DNA of 64,000 nucleotides. It comes from Auanema rhodensis. Taxonomy: Eukaryota > Nematoda > Chromadorea > Rhabditida > Rhabditidae. Shown one piece after another: positions 12,101 through 27,500 of the stretch. Made by a program: the position numbers and the translations under genes. Numbering within the stretch: the first letter of the stretch is position 1; each line of letters begins with the position of its first letter. The notes under the pieces were generated by a model. That model was given only the letters and a program-made list of their open reading frames with translations. It searched no databases and was not told the origin of the DNA. The stretch is taken from positions 3,286,001-3,350,000 of the forward strand of contig OZ059899.1 in the NCBI GenBank assembly GCA_964057225.1. Direction: 5' to 3'.

Positions 12101-15100
12101 GTCTATCGTCTTTGCCTTGAGAAATGGAATCTACAAACATCTACTTTTTGCTAAATTATTTTGAATTTTTTCGAAAAAATTTTTGTCAAAATGTTTTTGG
12201 AACCAATGTTGAGTGTACATGGAAACTCAACATACACTAATGCATCATTTTTCAAACGATCATAACTAATTTTTGTATTAAGCGTTTCTCAATGTAGTAT
12301 AGTGCATTCGATGCGGATTTTTAAGCTGCGTCGATCTGTGTTATCAGATTTGCGCTAGCTTAAAAATGCACCGAGATATCATTTGATATAAGTTCACACT
12401 TATATCCTCGATTTTCACCCTGAAGAAATAATTTTTTCGTTGAATAACATTGTCCATCGTCTTTGCCTTGAAAAAAGGAATCTAAAAACATCTACTTTTT
12501 GCTAAATTATTTTGAAATTTTTCGAAAAAATTTTTGTCAAAATGTTTTTGGAAGCAATGTTGAGTGTACATGGAAACTCAACATACACTAATGCATCATT
12601 TTTCAAACGATCATAACTAATTTTTGTATTAAGCGTTTCTCAATGAAGTATAGTGCATTCGATGCGGATTTTTAAGCTGCGTCGATCTGTGTTTTCAGAT
12701 TTGCGCTAGCTTAAAAATGCACCGAGATATCAACTGATATATGTTCACACTTATATCCTCGATTTTCACCCTGAAGAATTAATTTTTTCGTTGAATAACA
12801 TTGTCCATCGTCTTTGCCTTGAAAAATGGAATCTTAAAACATCTACTTTTTGCTAAATTATTTTGAAATTTTTCGAAAAAATTTTTGTCAAAATGTTTTT
12901 GGAAGCAATGTTGAGTGTACATGGAAACTCAACATACACTAATGCATCATTTTTCAAACGATCATAACTAATTTTTGTATCAAGTGTTTCTCAATGTAGT
13001 ATAGTGCATTCAATGCGGATTTTTAAGCTGCGTCGATCTGTGTTATCAGATTTGCGCTAGCTTAAAAATGCACCGAGATATCAACTGATATAAGTTCACA
13101 CTTATATCCTCGATTTTCACCCTGAAGAATTAATTTTTTCGTTGAATAACATTGTCCATCGTCTTTGCCTTGAAAAATGGAATCTAAAAACATCTACTTT
13201 TTGCTAAATTATTTTGAAATTTTTCGAAAAAATTTTTGTCAAAATGTTTTTGGAAGCAATGTTGAGTGTACATGGAAACTCAACATACACTAATGCATCA
13301 TTTTTCAAACGATCATAACTAATTTTTGTATTAAGCGTTTCTCAATGTAGTATAGTGCATTCGATGCGGATTTTCAAGCTGCGTCGATCTGTGTTATCAG
13401 ATTTGCGCTAGCTTAAAAATGCACCGAGATATCAACTGATATAAGTTCACACATATATACCCGATTTTCACCCTGAAGAATTAATTTTTTCGTTAAATAA
13501 CCTTGTCCATCGTTTTTGTCTTAAAAAATAGAATCTAAAAACATCTACTTTTTGCTAAATTATTTTGAAATTTTTCGAAAAAATTTTTGTCAAAATGTTT
13601 TTGGAAGCAATGTTGAGTGTACATGGAAACTCAACATACACTAATGCATCATTTTTCAAACGATCATAACTAATTTTTGTATTAAGCGTTTCTCAATGTA
13701 GTATAGTGCATTCGATGCGGATTTTCAAGCTGCGTCGATCTGTGTTATCAGATTTGCGCTAGCTTAAAAATGCACCGAGATATCAACTGATATAAGTTCA
13801 CACATATATACCCGATTTTCACCCTGAAGAATTAATTTTTTCGTTAAATAACCTTGTCCATCGTCTTTGTCTTGAAAAATAGAATCTTAAAACATCTACT
13901 TTTTGCTAAATTATTTTGAAATTTTTCGAAAAAATTTTTGTCAAAATGTTTTTGGAAGCAATGTTGAGTGTACATGGAAACTCAACATATACTAATGCAT
14001 CATTTTTCAAACGATCATAACTAATTTTTGTATCAAGTGTTTCTCAATGTAGTATAGTGCATTCGATGCGGATTTTTAAGTTGCGTCGATCTGTGTTATC
14101 AGATTTGCGCTAGCTTAAAAATGCACCGAGATATCAACTGATATAAGTTCACACTTATATCCTCGATTTTCACCCTGAAGAATTAATTTTTTCGTTGAAT
14201 AACATTGTCTATCGTCTTTGCCTTGAGAAATGGAATCTACAAACATCTACTTTTTGCTAAATTATTTTGAATTTTTTCGAAAAAATTTTTGTCAAAATGT
14301 TTTTGGAAGCAATGTTGAGTGTACATGGAAACTCAACATACACTAATGCATCATTTTTCAAACGATCATAACTAATTTTTGTATTAAGCGTTTCTCAATG
14401 TAGTATAGTGCATTCGATGCGGATTTTCAAGCTGCGTCGATCTGTGTTATCAGATTTGCGCTAGCTTAAAAATGCACCGAGATATCAACTGATATAAGTT
14501 CACACATATATACCCGATTTTCACCCTGAAGAATTAATTTTTTCGTTAAATAACCTTGTCCATCGTCTTTGTCTTGAAAAATAGAATCTTAAAACATCTA
14601 CTTTTTGCTAAATTATTTTGAAATTTTTCGAAAAAATTTTTGTCAAAATGTTTTTGGAAGCAATGTTGAGTGTACATGGAAACTCAACATATACTAATGC
14701 ATCATTTTTCAAACGATCATAACTAATTTTTGTATCAAGTGTTTCTCAATGTAGTATAGTGCATTCGATGCGGATTTTTAAGTTGCGTCGATCTGTGTTA
14801 TCAGATTTGCGCTAGCTTAAAAATGCACCGAGATATCAACTGATATAAGTTCACACTTATATCCTCGATTTTCACCCTGAAGAATTAATTTTTTCGTTAA
14901 ATAACCTTGTCCATCGTCTTTGTCTTGAAAAATAGAATCTTAAAACATCTACTTTTTGCTAAATTATTTTGAAATTTTTCGAAAAAATTTTTGTCAAAAT
15001 GTTTTTGGAAGCAATGTTGAGTGTACATGGAAACTCAACATATACTAATGCATCATTTTTCAAACGATCATAACTAATTTTTGTATCAAGTGTTTCTCAA

Positions 15101-16836
15101 TGTAGTATAGTGCATTCGATGCGGATTTTTAAGTTGCGTCGATCTGTGTTATCAGATTTGCGCTAGCTTAAAAATGCACCGAGATATCAACTGATATAAG
15201 TTCACACTTATATCCTCGATTTTCACCCTGAAGAATTAATTTTTTCGTTGAATAACATTGTCTATCGTCTTTGCCTTGAGAAATGGAATCTACAAACATC
15301 TACTTTTTGCTAAATTATTTTGAATTTTTTCGAAAAAATTTTTGTCAAAATGTTTTTGGAAGCAATGTTGAGTGTACATGGAAACTCAACATACACTAAT
15401 GCATCATTTTTCAAACGATCATAACTAATTTTTGTATTAAGCGTTTCTCAATGTAGTATAGTGCATTCGATGCGGATTTTCAAGCTGCGTCGATCTGTGT
15501 TATCAGATTTGCGCTAGCTTAAAAATGCACCGAGATATCAACTGATATAAGTTCACACATATATACCCGATTTTCACCCTGAAGAATTAATTTTTTCGTT
15601 AAATAACCTTGTCCATCGTCTTTGTCTTGAAAAATGGAATCTAAAAACATCTACTTTTTGCTAAATTATTTTGAAATTTTTCGAAAAAATTTTTGTCAAA
15701 ATGTTTTTGGAAGCAATGTTGAGTGTACATGGAAACTCAACATACACTAATGCATCATTTTTCAAACGATCATAACTAATTTTTGTATTAAGCGTTTCTC
15801 AATGTAGTATAGTGCATTCGATGCGGATTTTTAAGCTGCGTCGATCTGTGTTATCAGATTTGCGCTAGCTTAAAAATGCACCGAGATATCATTTGATATA
15901 AGTTCACACTTATATCCTCGATTTTCACCCTGAAGAAATAATTTTTTCGTTGAATAACATTGTCCATCGTCTTTGCCTTGAAAAAAGGAATCTAAAAACA
16001 TCTACTTTTTGCTAAATTATTTTGAAATTTTTCGAAAAAATTTTTGTCAAAATGTTTTTGGAAGCAATGTTGAGTGTACATGGAAACTCAACATACACTA
16101 ATGCATCATTTTTCAAACGATCATAACTAATTTTTGTATTAAGCGTTTCTCAATGAAGTATAGTGCATTCGATGCGGATTTTTAAGCTGCGTCGATCTGT
16201 GTTTTCAGATTTGCGCTAGCTTAAAAATGCACCGAGATATCAACTGATATATGTTCACACTTATATCCTCGATTTTCACCCTGAAGAATTAATTTTTTCG
16301 TTGAATAACATTGTCCATCGTCTTTGCCTTGAAAAATGGAATCTTAAAACATCTACTTTTTGCTAAATTATTTTGAAATTTTTCGAAAAAATTTTTGTCA
16401 AAATGTTTTTGGAAGCAATGTTGAGTGTACATGGAAACTCAACATACACTAATGCATCATTTTTCAAACGATCATAACTAATTTTTGTATTAAGCGTTTC
16501 TCAATGTAGTATAGTGCATTCGATGCGGATTTTCAAGCTGCGTCGATCTGTGTTATCAGATTTGCGCTAGCTTAAAAATGCACCGAGATATCAACTGATA
16601 TAAGTTCACACATATATACCCGATTTTCACCCTGAAGAATTAATTTTTTCGTTAAATAACCTTGTCCATCGTCTTTGTCTTGAAAAATGGAATCTAAAAA
16701 CATCTACTTTTTGCTAAATTATTTTGAAATTTTTCGAAAAAATTTTTGTCAAAATGTTTTTGGAAGCAATGTTGAGTGTACATGGAAACTCAACATACAC
16801 TAATGCATCATTTTTCAAACGATCATAACTAATTTT
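9115..16836 (+). repeat. HOR block: 9-mer (3159 bp) with a variable tail
   Basis: Two units start with the J5 monomer that carries CATTTGATAT, at 9115 and 12274. Their first six monomers correspond exactly in type: J5; A22 J3 with T211; J3 with CAATGCGG; J1; J2 with T313; J4 with T53. The tails differ: 11221-12273 has A22 J3, J2 and J4 with GCTGG, while 14380-15783 has J2, a T53 chimera (14731), J4 with T53 and a J2-like copy with G204. A partial third unit starts at 15784 (J5, A22 J3 with T211) and then gives way to another J2-like copy with G204 (16486-16836). Confidence 0.8.
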
Positions 16837-18240
16837 TGTATTAAGCGTTTCTCAATGTAGTACAGTGCATTCGATGCGGATTTTCAAGCTGCGTCGATCT
16901 GTGTTTTCAGATTTGCGCTAGCTTAAAAATGCACCGAGATATCAACTGATATATGTTCACACTTATATCCTCGATTTTCACCCTGAAGAATTAATTTTTT
17001 CGTTGAATAACATTGTCCATCGTCTTTGCCTTGAAAAATGGAATCTAAAAACATCTACTTTTTGCTAAATTATTTTGAAATTTTTCGAAAAAATTTTTGT
17101 CAAAATGTTTTTGGAAGCAATGTTGAGTGTACATGGAAACTCAACATACACTAATGCATCATTTTTCAAACGATCATAACTAATTTTTGTATTAAGCGTT
17201 TCTCAATGTAGTACAGTGCATTCGATGCGGATTTTCAAGCTGCGTCGATCTGTGTTTTCAGATTTGCGCTAGCTTAAAAATGCACCGAGATATCAACTGA
17301 TATATGTTCACACTTATATCCTCGATTTTCACCCTGAAGAATTAATTTTTTCGTTGAATAACATTGTCCATCGTCTTTGCCTTGAAAAATGGAATCTAAA
17401 AACATCTACTTTTTGCTAAATTATTTTGAAATTTTTCGAAAAAATTTTTGTCAAAATGTTTTTGGAAGCAATGTTGAGTGTACATGGAAACTCAACATAC
17501 ACTAATGCATCATTTTTCAAACGATCATAACTAATTTTTGTATTAAGCGTTTCTCAATGTAGTACAGTGCATTCGATGCGGATTTTCAAGCTGCGTCGAT
17601 CTGTGTTTTCAGATTTGCGCTAGCTTAAAAATGCACCGAGATATCAACTGATATATGTTCACACTTATATCCTCGATTTTCACCCTGAAGAATTAATTTT
17701 TTCGTTGAATAACATTGTCCATCGTCTTTGCCTTGAAAAATGGAATCTAAAAACATCTACTTTTTGCTAAATTATTTTGAAATTTTTCGAAAAAATTTTT
17801 GTCAAAATGTTTTTGGAAGCAATGTTGAGTGTACATGGAAACTCAACATACACTAATGCATCATTTTTCAAACGATCATAACTAATTTTTGTATTAAGCG
17901 TTTCTCAATGTAGTACAGTGCATTCGATGCGGATTTTCAAGCTGCGTCGATCTGTGTTTTCAGATTTGCGCTAGCTTAAAAATGCACCGAGATATCAACT
18001 GATATATGTTCACACTTATATCCTCGATTTTCACCCTGAAGAATTAATTTTTTCGTTGAATAACATTGTCCATCGTCTTTGCCTTGAAAAATGGAATCTA
18101 AAAACATCTACTTTTTGCTAAATTATTTTGAAATTTTTCGAAAAAATTTTTGTCAAAATGTTTTTGGAAGCAATGTTGAGTGTACATGGAAACTCAACAT
18201 ACACTAATGCATCATTTTTCAAACGATCATAACTAATTTT
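16837..18240 (+). repeat. Four consecutive, apparently identical monomers
   Basis: Monomers starting at 16837, 17188, 17539 and 17890 share one allele found nowhere else in the window, TACAGTG in place of TATAGTG (offset 28 A to C, reading GTAGTACAGT). They also share C49, T70, T118 and F1 J3. I saw no difference among the four. The type itself is a chimera: C49 is mostly an F2 marker, whereas T70 and T118 belong to the A22 J3 copies. This is the only run of four same-type monomers in the window and looks like a very recent single-monomer amplification. Confidence 0.88.
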
Positions 18241-18591
18241 TGTATTAAGCGTTTCTCAATGTAGTATAGTGCATTCGATGCGGATTTTCAAGCTGCGTCG
18301 ATCTGTGTTATCAGATTTGCGCTAGCTTAAAAATGCACCGAGATATCAACTGATATAAGTTCACACATATATACCCGATTTTCACCCTGAAGAATTAATT
18401 TTTTCGTTAAATAACCTTGTCCATCGTCTTTGTCTTGAAAAATAGAATCTTAAAACATCTACTTTTTGCTAAATTATTTTGAAATTTTTCGAAAAAATTT
18501 TTGTCAAAATGTTTTTGGAAGCAATGTTGAGTGTACATGGAAACTCAACATATACTAATGCATGATTTTTCAAACGATCATAACTAATTTT
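18241..18591 (+). repeat. Single F2 J2 linker monomer
   Basis: One F2 J2 copy with C49, T211 and T313 lies between the four-copy run and the second 9-mer block. It has a private change in the otherwise invariant half: CATGATTTTT in place of CATCATTTTT, at 18564. Confidence 0.85.
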
Positions 18592-21500
18592 TGTATCAAG
18601 TGTTTCTCAATGTAGTATAGTGCATTCGATGCGGATTTTTAGGCTGCGTCGATCTGTGTTATCAGATTTGCGCTAGCTCAAAAATGCACCGAGATATCAA
18701 CTGATATAAGTTCACACTTATATCCTCGATTTTCACCCTGAAGAAATAATTTTTTCGTTGAATAACATTGTCCATCGTCTTTGCCTTGAAAAAAGGAATC
18801 TAAAAACATCTACTTTTTGCTAAATTATTTTGAAATTTTTCGAAAAAATTTTTGTCAAAATGTTTTTGGAAGCAATGTTGAGTGTACATGGAAACTCAAC
18901 ATACACTAATGCATCATTTTTCAAACGATCATAACTAATTTTTGTATTAAGCGTTTCTCAATGAAGTATAGTGCATTCGATGCGGATTTTTAAGCTGCGT
19001 CGATCTGTGTTTTCAGATTTGCGCTAGCTTAAAAATGCACCGAGATATCAACTGATATATGTTCACACTTATATCCTCGATTTTCACCCTGAAGAATTAA
19101 TTTTTTCGTTGAATAACATTGTCCATCGTCTTTGCCTTGAAAAATGGAATCTAAAAACATCTACTTTTTGCTAAATTATTTTGAAATTTTTCGAAAAAAT
19201 TTTTGTCAAAATGTTTTTGGAAGCAATGTTGAGTGTACATGGAAACTCAACATACACTAATGCATCATTTTTCAAACGATCATAACTAATTTTTGTATTA
19301 AGCGTTTCTCAATGTAGTATAGTGCATTCGATGCGGATTTTCAAGCTGCGTCGATCTGTGTTATCAGATTTGCGCTAGCTTAAAAATGCACCGAGATATC
19401 AACTGATATAAGTTCACACATATATACCCGATTTTCACCCTGAAGAATTAATTTTTTCGTTAAATAACCTTGTCCATCGTCTTTGTCTTGAAAAATAGAA
19501 TCTAAAAACATCTACTTTTTGCTAAATTATTTTGAAATTTTTCGAAAAAATTTTTGTCAAAATGTTTTTGGAAGCAATGTTGAGTGTACATGGAAACTCA
19601 ACATACACTAATGCATCATTTTTCAAACGATCATAACTAATTTTTGTATTAAGCGTTTCTCAATGTAGTATAGTGCATTCGATGCGGATTTTCAAGCTGC
19701 GTCGATCTGTGTTATCAGATTTGCGCTAGCTTAAAAATGCACCGAGATATCAACTGATATAAGTTCACACATATATACCCGATTTTCACCCTGAAGAATT
19801 AATTTTTTCGTTAAATAACCTTGTCCATCGTCTTTGTCTTGAAAAATAGAATCTAAAAACATCTACTTTTTGCTAAATTATTTTGAAATTTTTCGAAAAA
19901 ATTTTTGTCAAAATGTTTTTGGAAGCAATGTTGAGTGTACATGGAAACTCAACATATACTAATGCATCATTTTTCAAACGATCATAACTAATTTTTGTAT
20001 CAAGTGTTTCTCAATGTAGTATAGTGCATTCGATGCGGATTTTTAAGCTGCGTCGATCTGTGTTATCAGATTTGCGCTAGCTTAAAAATTCACCGAGATA
20101 TCAACTGATATAAGTTCACACATATATACCCGATTTTCACCCTGAAGAATTAATTTTTTCGTTAAATAACCTTGTCCATCGTTTTTGTCTTAAAAAATAG
20201 AATCTAAAAACATCTACTTTTTGCTAAATTATTTTGAAATTTTTCGAAAAAATTTTTGTCAAAATGTTTTTGGAAGCAATGTTGAGTGTACATGGAAACT
20301 CAACATACACTAATGCATCATTTTTCAAACGATCATAACTAATTTTTGTATTAAGCGTTTCTCAATGTAGTATAGTGCATTCGATGCGGATTTTCAAGCT
20401 GCGTCGATCTGTGTTATCAGATTTGCGCTAGCTTAAAAATTCACCGAGATATCAACTGATATAAGTTCACACATATATACCCGATTTTCACCCTGAAGAA
20501 TTAATTTTTTCGTTAAATAACCTTGTCCATCGTCTTTGTCTTGAAAAATAGAATCTTAAAACATCTACTTTTTGCTAAATTATTTTGAAATTTTTCGAAA
20601 AAATTTTTGTCAAAATGTTTTTGGAAGCAATGTTGAGTGTACATGGAAACTCAACATATACTAATGCATCATTTTTCAAACGATCATAACTAATTTTTGT
20701 ATCAAGTGTTTCTCAATGTAGTATAGTGCATTCGATGCGGATTTTTAAGCTGCGTCGATCTGTGTTATCAGATTTGCACTAGCTTAAAAATGCACCGAGA
20801 TATCAACTGATATAAGTTCACACTTATATCCTCGATTTTCACCCTGAAGAAATAATTTTTTCGTTGAATAACATTGTCCATCGTCTTTGCCTTGAAAAAA
20901 GGAATCTAAAAACATCTACTTTTTGCTAAATTATTTTGAAATTTTTCGAAAAAATTTTTGTCAAAATGTTTTTGGAAGCAATGTTGAGTGTACATGGAAA
21001 CTCAACATACACTAATGCATCATTTTTCAAACGATCATAACTAATTTTTGTATTAAGCGTTTCTCAATGAAGTATAGTGCATTCGATGCGGATTTTTAAG
21101 CTGCGTCGATCTGTGTTTTCAGATTTGCGCTAGCTTAAAAATGCACCGAGATATCAACTGATATATGTTCACACTTATATCCTCGATTTTCACCCTGAAG
21201 AATTAATTTTTTCGTTGAATAACATTGTCCATCGTCTTTGTCTTGAAAAATAGAATCTTAAAACATCTACTTTTTGCTAAATTATTTTGAAATTTTTCGA
21301 AAAAATTTTTGTCAAAATGTTTTTGGAAGCAATGTTGAGTGTACATGGAAACTCAACATATACTAATGCATCATTTTTCAAACGATCATAACTAATTTTT
21401 GTATCAAGTGTTTCTCAATGTAGTATAGTGCATTCGATGCGGATTTTCAAGCTGCGTCGATCTGTGTTATCAGATTTGCGCTAGCTTAAAAATGCACCGA

Positions 21501-24500
21501 GATATCAACTGATATAAGTTCACACATATATACCCGATTTTCACCCTGAAGAATTAATTTTTTCGTTAAATAACCTTGTCCATCGTCTTTGTCTTGAAAA
21601 ATAGAATCTTAAAACATCTACTTTTTGCTAAATTATTTTGAAATTTTTCGAAAAAATTTTTGTCAAAATGTTTTTGGAAGCAATGTTGAGTGTACATGGA
21701 AACTCAACATATACTAATGCATCATTTTTCAAACGATCATAACTAATTTTTGTATCAAGTGTTTCTCAATGTAGTATAGTGCATTCGATGCGGATTTTTA
21801 AGCTGCGTCGATCTGTGTTATCAGATTTGCGCTAGCTCAAAAATGCACCGAGATATCAACTGATATAAGTTCACACTTATATCCTCGATTTTCACCCTGA
21901 AGAAATAATTTTTTCGTTGAATAACATTGTCCATCGTCTTTGCCTTGAAAAAAGGAATCTAAAAACATCTACTTTTTGCTAAATTATTTTGAAATTTTTC
22001 GAAAAAATTTTTGTCAAAATGTTTTTGGAAGCAATGTTGAGTGTACATGGAAACTCAACATACACTAATGCATCATTTTTCAAACGATCATAACTAATTT
22101 TTGTATTAAGCGTTTCTCAATGAAGTATAGTGCATTCGATGCGGATTTTTAAGCTGCGTCGATCTGTGTTTTCAGATTTGCGCTAGCTTAAAAATGCACC
22201 GAGATATCAACTGATATATGTTCACACTTATATCCTCGATTTTCACCCTGAAGAATTAATTTTTTCGTTGAATAACATTGTCCATCGTCTTTGCCTTGAA
22301 AAATGGAATCTAAAAACATCTACTTTTTGCTAAATTATTTTGAAATTTTTCGAAAAAATTTTTGTCAAAATGTTTTTGGAAGCAATGTTGAGTGTACATG
22401 GAAACTCAACATACACTAATGCATCATTTTTCAAACGATCATAACTAATTTTTGTATTAAGCGTTTCTCAATGTAGTATAGTGCATTCGATGCGGATTTT
22501 CAAGCTGCGTCGATCTGTGTTATCAGATTTGCGCTAGCTTAAAAATGCACCGAGATATCAACTGATATAAGTTCACACATATATACCCGATTTTCACCCT
22601 GAAGAATTAATTTTTTCGTTAAATAACCTTGTCCATCGTCTTTGTCTTGAAAAATAGAATCTAAAAACATCTACTTTTTGCTAAATTATTTTGAAATTTT
22701 TCGAAAAAATTTTTGTCAAAATGTTTTTGGAAGCAATGTTGAGTGTACATGGAAACTCAACATACACTAATGCATCATTTTTCAAACGATCATAACTAAT
22801 TTTTGTATTAAGCGTTTCTCAATGTAGTATAGTGCATTCGATGCGGATTTTCAAGCTGCGTCGATCTGTGTTATCAGATTTGCGCTAGCTTAAAAATGCA
22901 CCGAGATATCAACTGATATAAGTTCACACATATATACCCGATTTTCACCCTGAAGAATTAATTTTTTCGTTAAATAACCTTGTCCATCGTCTTTGTCTTG
23001 AAAAATAGAATCTAAAAACATCCACTTTTTGCTAAATTATTTTGAAATTTTTCGAAAAAATTTTTGTCAAAATGTTTTTGGAAGCAATGTTGAGTGTACA
23101 TGGAAACTCAACATATACTAATGCATCATTTTTCAAACGATCATAACTAATTTTTGTATCAAGTGTTTCTCAATGTAGTATAGTGCATTCGATGCGGATT
23201 TTTAAGCTGCGTCGATCTGTGTTATCAGATTTGCGCTAGCTTAAAAATGCACCGAGATATCAACTGATATAAGTTCACACATATATACCCGATTTTCACC
23301 CTGAAGAATTAATTTTTTCGTTAAATAACCTTGTCCATCGTTTTTGTCTTAAAAAATAGAATCTAAAAACATCTACTTTTTGCTAAATTATTTTGAAATT
23401 TTTCGAAAAAATTTTTGTCAAAATGTTTTTGGAAGCAATGTTGAGTGTACATGGAAACTCAACATACACTAATGCATCATTTTTCAAACGATCATAACTA
23501 ATTTTTGTATTAAGCGTTTCTCAATGTAGTATAGTGCATTCGATGCGGATTTTCAAGCTGCGTCGATCTGTGTTATCAGATTTGCGCTAGCTTAAAAATG
23601 CACCGAGATATCAACTGATATAAGTTCACACATATATACCCGATTTTCACCCTGAAGAATTAATTTTTTCGTTAAATAACCTTGTCCATCGTCTTTGTCT
23701 TGAAAAATAGAATCTTAAAACATCTACTTTTTGCTAAATTATTTTGAAATTTTTCGAAAAAATTTTTGTCAAAATGTTTTTGGAAGCAATGTTGAGTGTA
23801 CATGGAAACTCAACATATACTAATGCATCATTTTTCAAACGATCATAACTAATTTTTGTATCAAGTGTTTCTCAATGTAGTATAGTGCATTCGATGCGGA
23901 TTTTTAAGCTGCGTCGATCTGTGTTATCAGATTTGCGCTAGCTTAAAAATGCACCGAGATATCAACTGATATAAGTTCACACATATATACCCGATTTTCA
24001 CCCTGAAGAATTAATTTTTTCGTTAAATAACCTTGTCCATCGTTTTTGTCTTAAAAAATAGAATCTAAAAACATCTACTTTTTGCTAAATTATTTTGAAA
24101 TTTTTCGAAAAAATTTTTGTCAAAATGTTTTTGGAAGCAATGTTGAGTGTACATGGAAACTCAACATACACTAATGCATCATTTTTCAAACGATCATAAC
24201 TAATTTTTGTATTAAGCGTTTCTCAATGTAGTATAGTGCATTCGATGCGGATTTTCAAGCTGCGTCGATCTGTGTTATCAGATTTGCGCTAGCTTAAAAA
24301 TTCACCGAGATATCAACTGATATAAGTTCACACATATATACCCGATTTTCACCCTGAAGAATTAATTTTTTCGTTAAATAACCTTGTCCATCGTCTTTGT
24401 CTTGAAAAATAGAATCTTAAAACATCTACTTTTTGCTAAATTATTTTGAAATTTTTCGAAAAAATTTTTGTCAAAATGTTTTTGGAAGCAATGTTGAGTG

Positions 24501-27500
24501 TACATGGAAACTCAACATATACTAATGCATCATTTTTCAAACGATCATAACTAATTTTTGTATCAAGTGTTTCTCAATGTAGTATAGTGCATTCGATGCG
24601 GATTTTTAAGCTGCGTCGATCTGTGTTATCAGATTTGCGCTAGCTTAAAAATGCACCGAGATATCAACTGATATAAGTTCACACTTATATCCTCGATTTT
24701 CACCCTGAAGAAATAATTTTTTCGTTGAATAACATTGTCCATCGTCTTTGCCTTGAAAAAAGGAATCTAAAAACATCTACTTTTTGCTAAATTATTTTGA
24801 AATTTTTCGAAAAAATTTTTGTCAAAATGTTTTTGGAAGCAATGTTGAGTGTACATGGAAACTCAACATACACTAATGCATCATTTTTCAAACGATCATA
24901 ACTAATTTTTGTATTAAGCGTTTCTCAATGAAGTATAGTGCATTCGATGCGGATTTTTAAGCTGCGTCGATCTGTGTTTTCAGATTTGCGCTAGCTTAAA
25001 AATGCACCGAGATATCAACTGATATATGTTCACACTTATATCCTCGATTTTCACCCTGAAGAATTAATTTTTTCGTTGAATAACATTGTCCATCGTCTTT
25101 GTCTTGAAAAATAGAATCTTAAAACATCTACTTTTTGCTAAATTATTTTGAAATTTTTCGAAAAAATTTTTGTCAAAATGTTTTTGGAAGCAATGTTGAG
25201 TGTACATGGAAACTCAACATATACTAATGCATCATTTTTCAAACGATCATAACTAATTTTTGTATCAAGTGTTTCTCAATGTAGTATAGTGCATTCGATG
25301 CGGATTTTCAAGCTGCGTCGATCTGTGTTATCAGATTTGCGCTAGCTTAAAAATGCACCGAGATATCAACTGATATAAGTTCACACATATATACCCGATT
25401 TTCACCCTGAAGAATTAATTTTTTCGTTAAATAACCTTGTCCATCGTCTTTGTCTTGAAAAATAGAATCTTAAAACATCTACTTTTTGCTAAATTATTTT
25501 GAAATTTTTCGAAAAAATTTTTGTCAAAATGTTTTTGGAAGCAATGTTGAGTGTACATGGAAACTCAACATATACTAATGCATCATTTTTCAAACGATCA
25601 TAACTAATTTTTGTATCAAGTGTTTCTCAATGTAGTATAGTGCATTCGATGCGGATTTTTAAGCTGCGTCGATCTGTGTTATCAGATTTGCGCTAGCTCA
25701 AAAATGCACCGAGATATCAACTGATATAAGTTCACACTTATATCCTCGATTTTCACCCTGAAGAAATAATTTTTTCGTTGAATAACATTGTCCATCGTCT
25801 TTGCCTTGAAAAAAGGAATCTAAAAACATCTACTTTTTGCTAAATTATTTTGAAATTTTTCGAAAAAATTTTTGTCAAAATGTTTTTGGAAGCAATGTTG
25901 AGTGTACATGGAAACTCAACATACACTAATGCATCATTTTTCAAACGATCATAACTAATTTTTGTATTAAGCGTTTCTCAATGAAGTATAGTGCATTCGA
26001 TGCGGATTTTTAAGCTGCGTCGATCTGTGTTTTCAGATTTGCGCTAGCTTAAAAATGCACCGAGATATCAACTGATATATGTTCACACTTATATCCTCGA
26101 TTTTCACCCTGAAGAATTAATTTTTTCGTTGAATAACATTGTCCATCGTCTTTGCCTTGAAAAATGGAATCTAAAAACATCTACTTTTTGCTAAATTATT
26201 TTGAAATTTTTCGAAAAAATTTTTGTCAAAATGTTTTTGGAAGCAATGTTGAGTGTACATGGAAACTCAACATACACTAATGCATCATTTTTCAAACGAT
26301 CATAACTAATTTTTGTATTAAGCGTTTCTCAATGTAGTATAGTGCATTCGATGCGGATTTTCAAGCTGCGTCGATCTGTGTTATCAGATTTGCGCTAGCT
26401 TAAAAATGCACCGAGATATCAACTGATATAAGTTCACACATATATACCCGATTTTCACCCTGAAGAATTAATTTTTTCGTTAAATAACCTTGTCCATCGT
26501 CTTTGTCTTGAAAAATAGAATCTAAAAACATCTACTTTTTGCTAAATTATTTTGAAATTTTTCGAAAAAATTTTTGTCAAAATGTTTTTGGAAGCAATGT
26601 TGAGTGTACATGGAAACTCAACATACACTAATGCATCATTTTTCAAACGATCATAACTAATTTTTGTATTAAGCGTTTCTCAATGTAGTATAGTGCATTC
26701 GATGCGGATTTTCAAGCTGCGTCGATCTGTGTTATCAGATTTGCGCTAGCTTAAAAATGCACCGAGATATCAACTGATATAAGTTCACACATATATACCC
26801 GATTTTCACCCTGAAGAATTAATTTTTTCGTTAAATAACCTTGTCCATCGTCTTTGTCTTGAAAAATAGAATCTAAAAACATCTACTTTTTGCTAAATTA
26901 TTTTGAAATTTTTCGAAAAAATTTTTGTCAAAATGTTTTTGGAAGCAATGTTGAGTGTACATGGAAACTCAACATATACTAATGCATCATTTTTCAAACG
27001 ATCATAACTAATTTTTGTATCAAGTGTTTTTCAATGTAGTATAGTGCATTCGATGCGGATTTTTAAGCTGCGTCGATCTGTGTTATCAGATTTGCGCTAG
27101 CTTAAAAATGCACCGAGATATCAACTGATATAAGTTCACACATATATACCCGATTTTCACCCTGAAGAATTAATTTTTTCGTTAAATAACCTTGTCCATC
27201 GTTTTTGTCTTAAAAAATAGAATCTAAAAACATCTACTTTTTGCTAAATTATTTTGAAATTTTTCGAAAAAATTTTTGTCAAAATGTTTTTGGAAGCAAT
27301 GTTGAGTGTACATGGAAACTCAACATACACTAATGCATCATTTTTCAAACGATCATAACTAATTTTTGTATTAAGCGTTTCTCAATGTAGTATAGTGCAT
27401 TCGATGCGGATTTTCAAGCTGCGTCGATCTGTGTTATCAGATTTGCGCTAGCTTAAAAATGCACCGAGATATCAACTGATATAAGTTCACACATATATAC

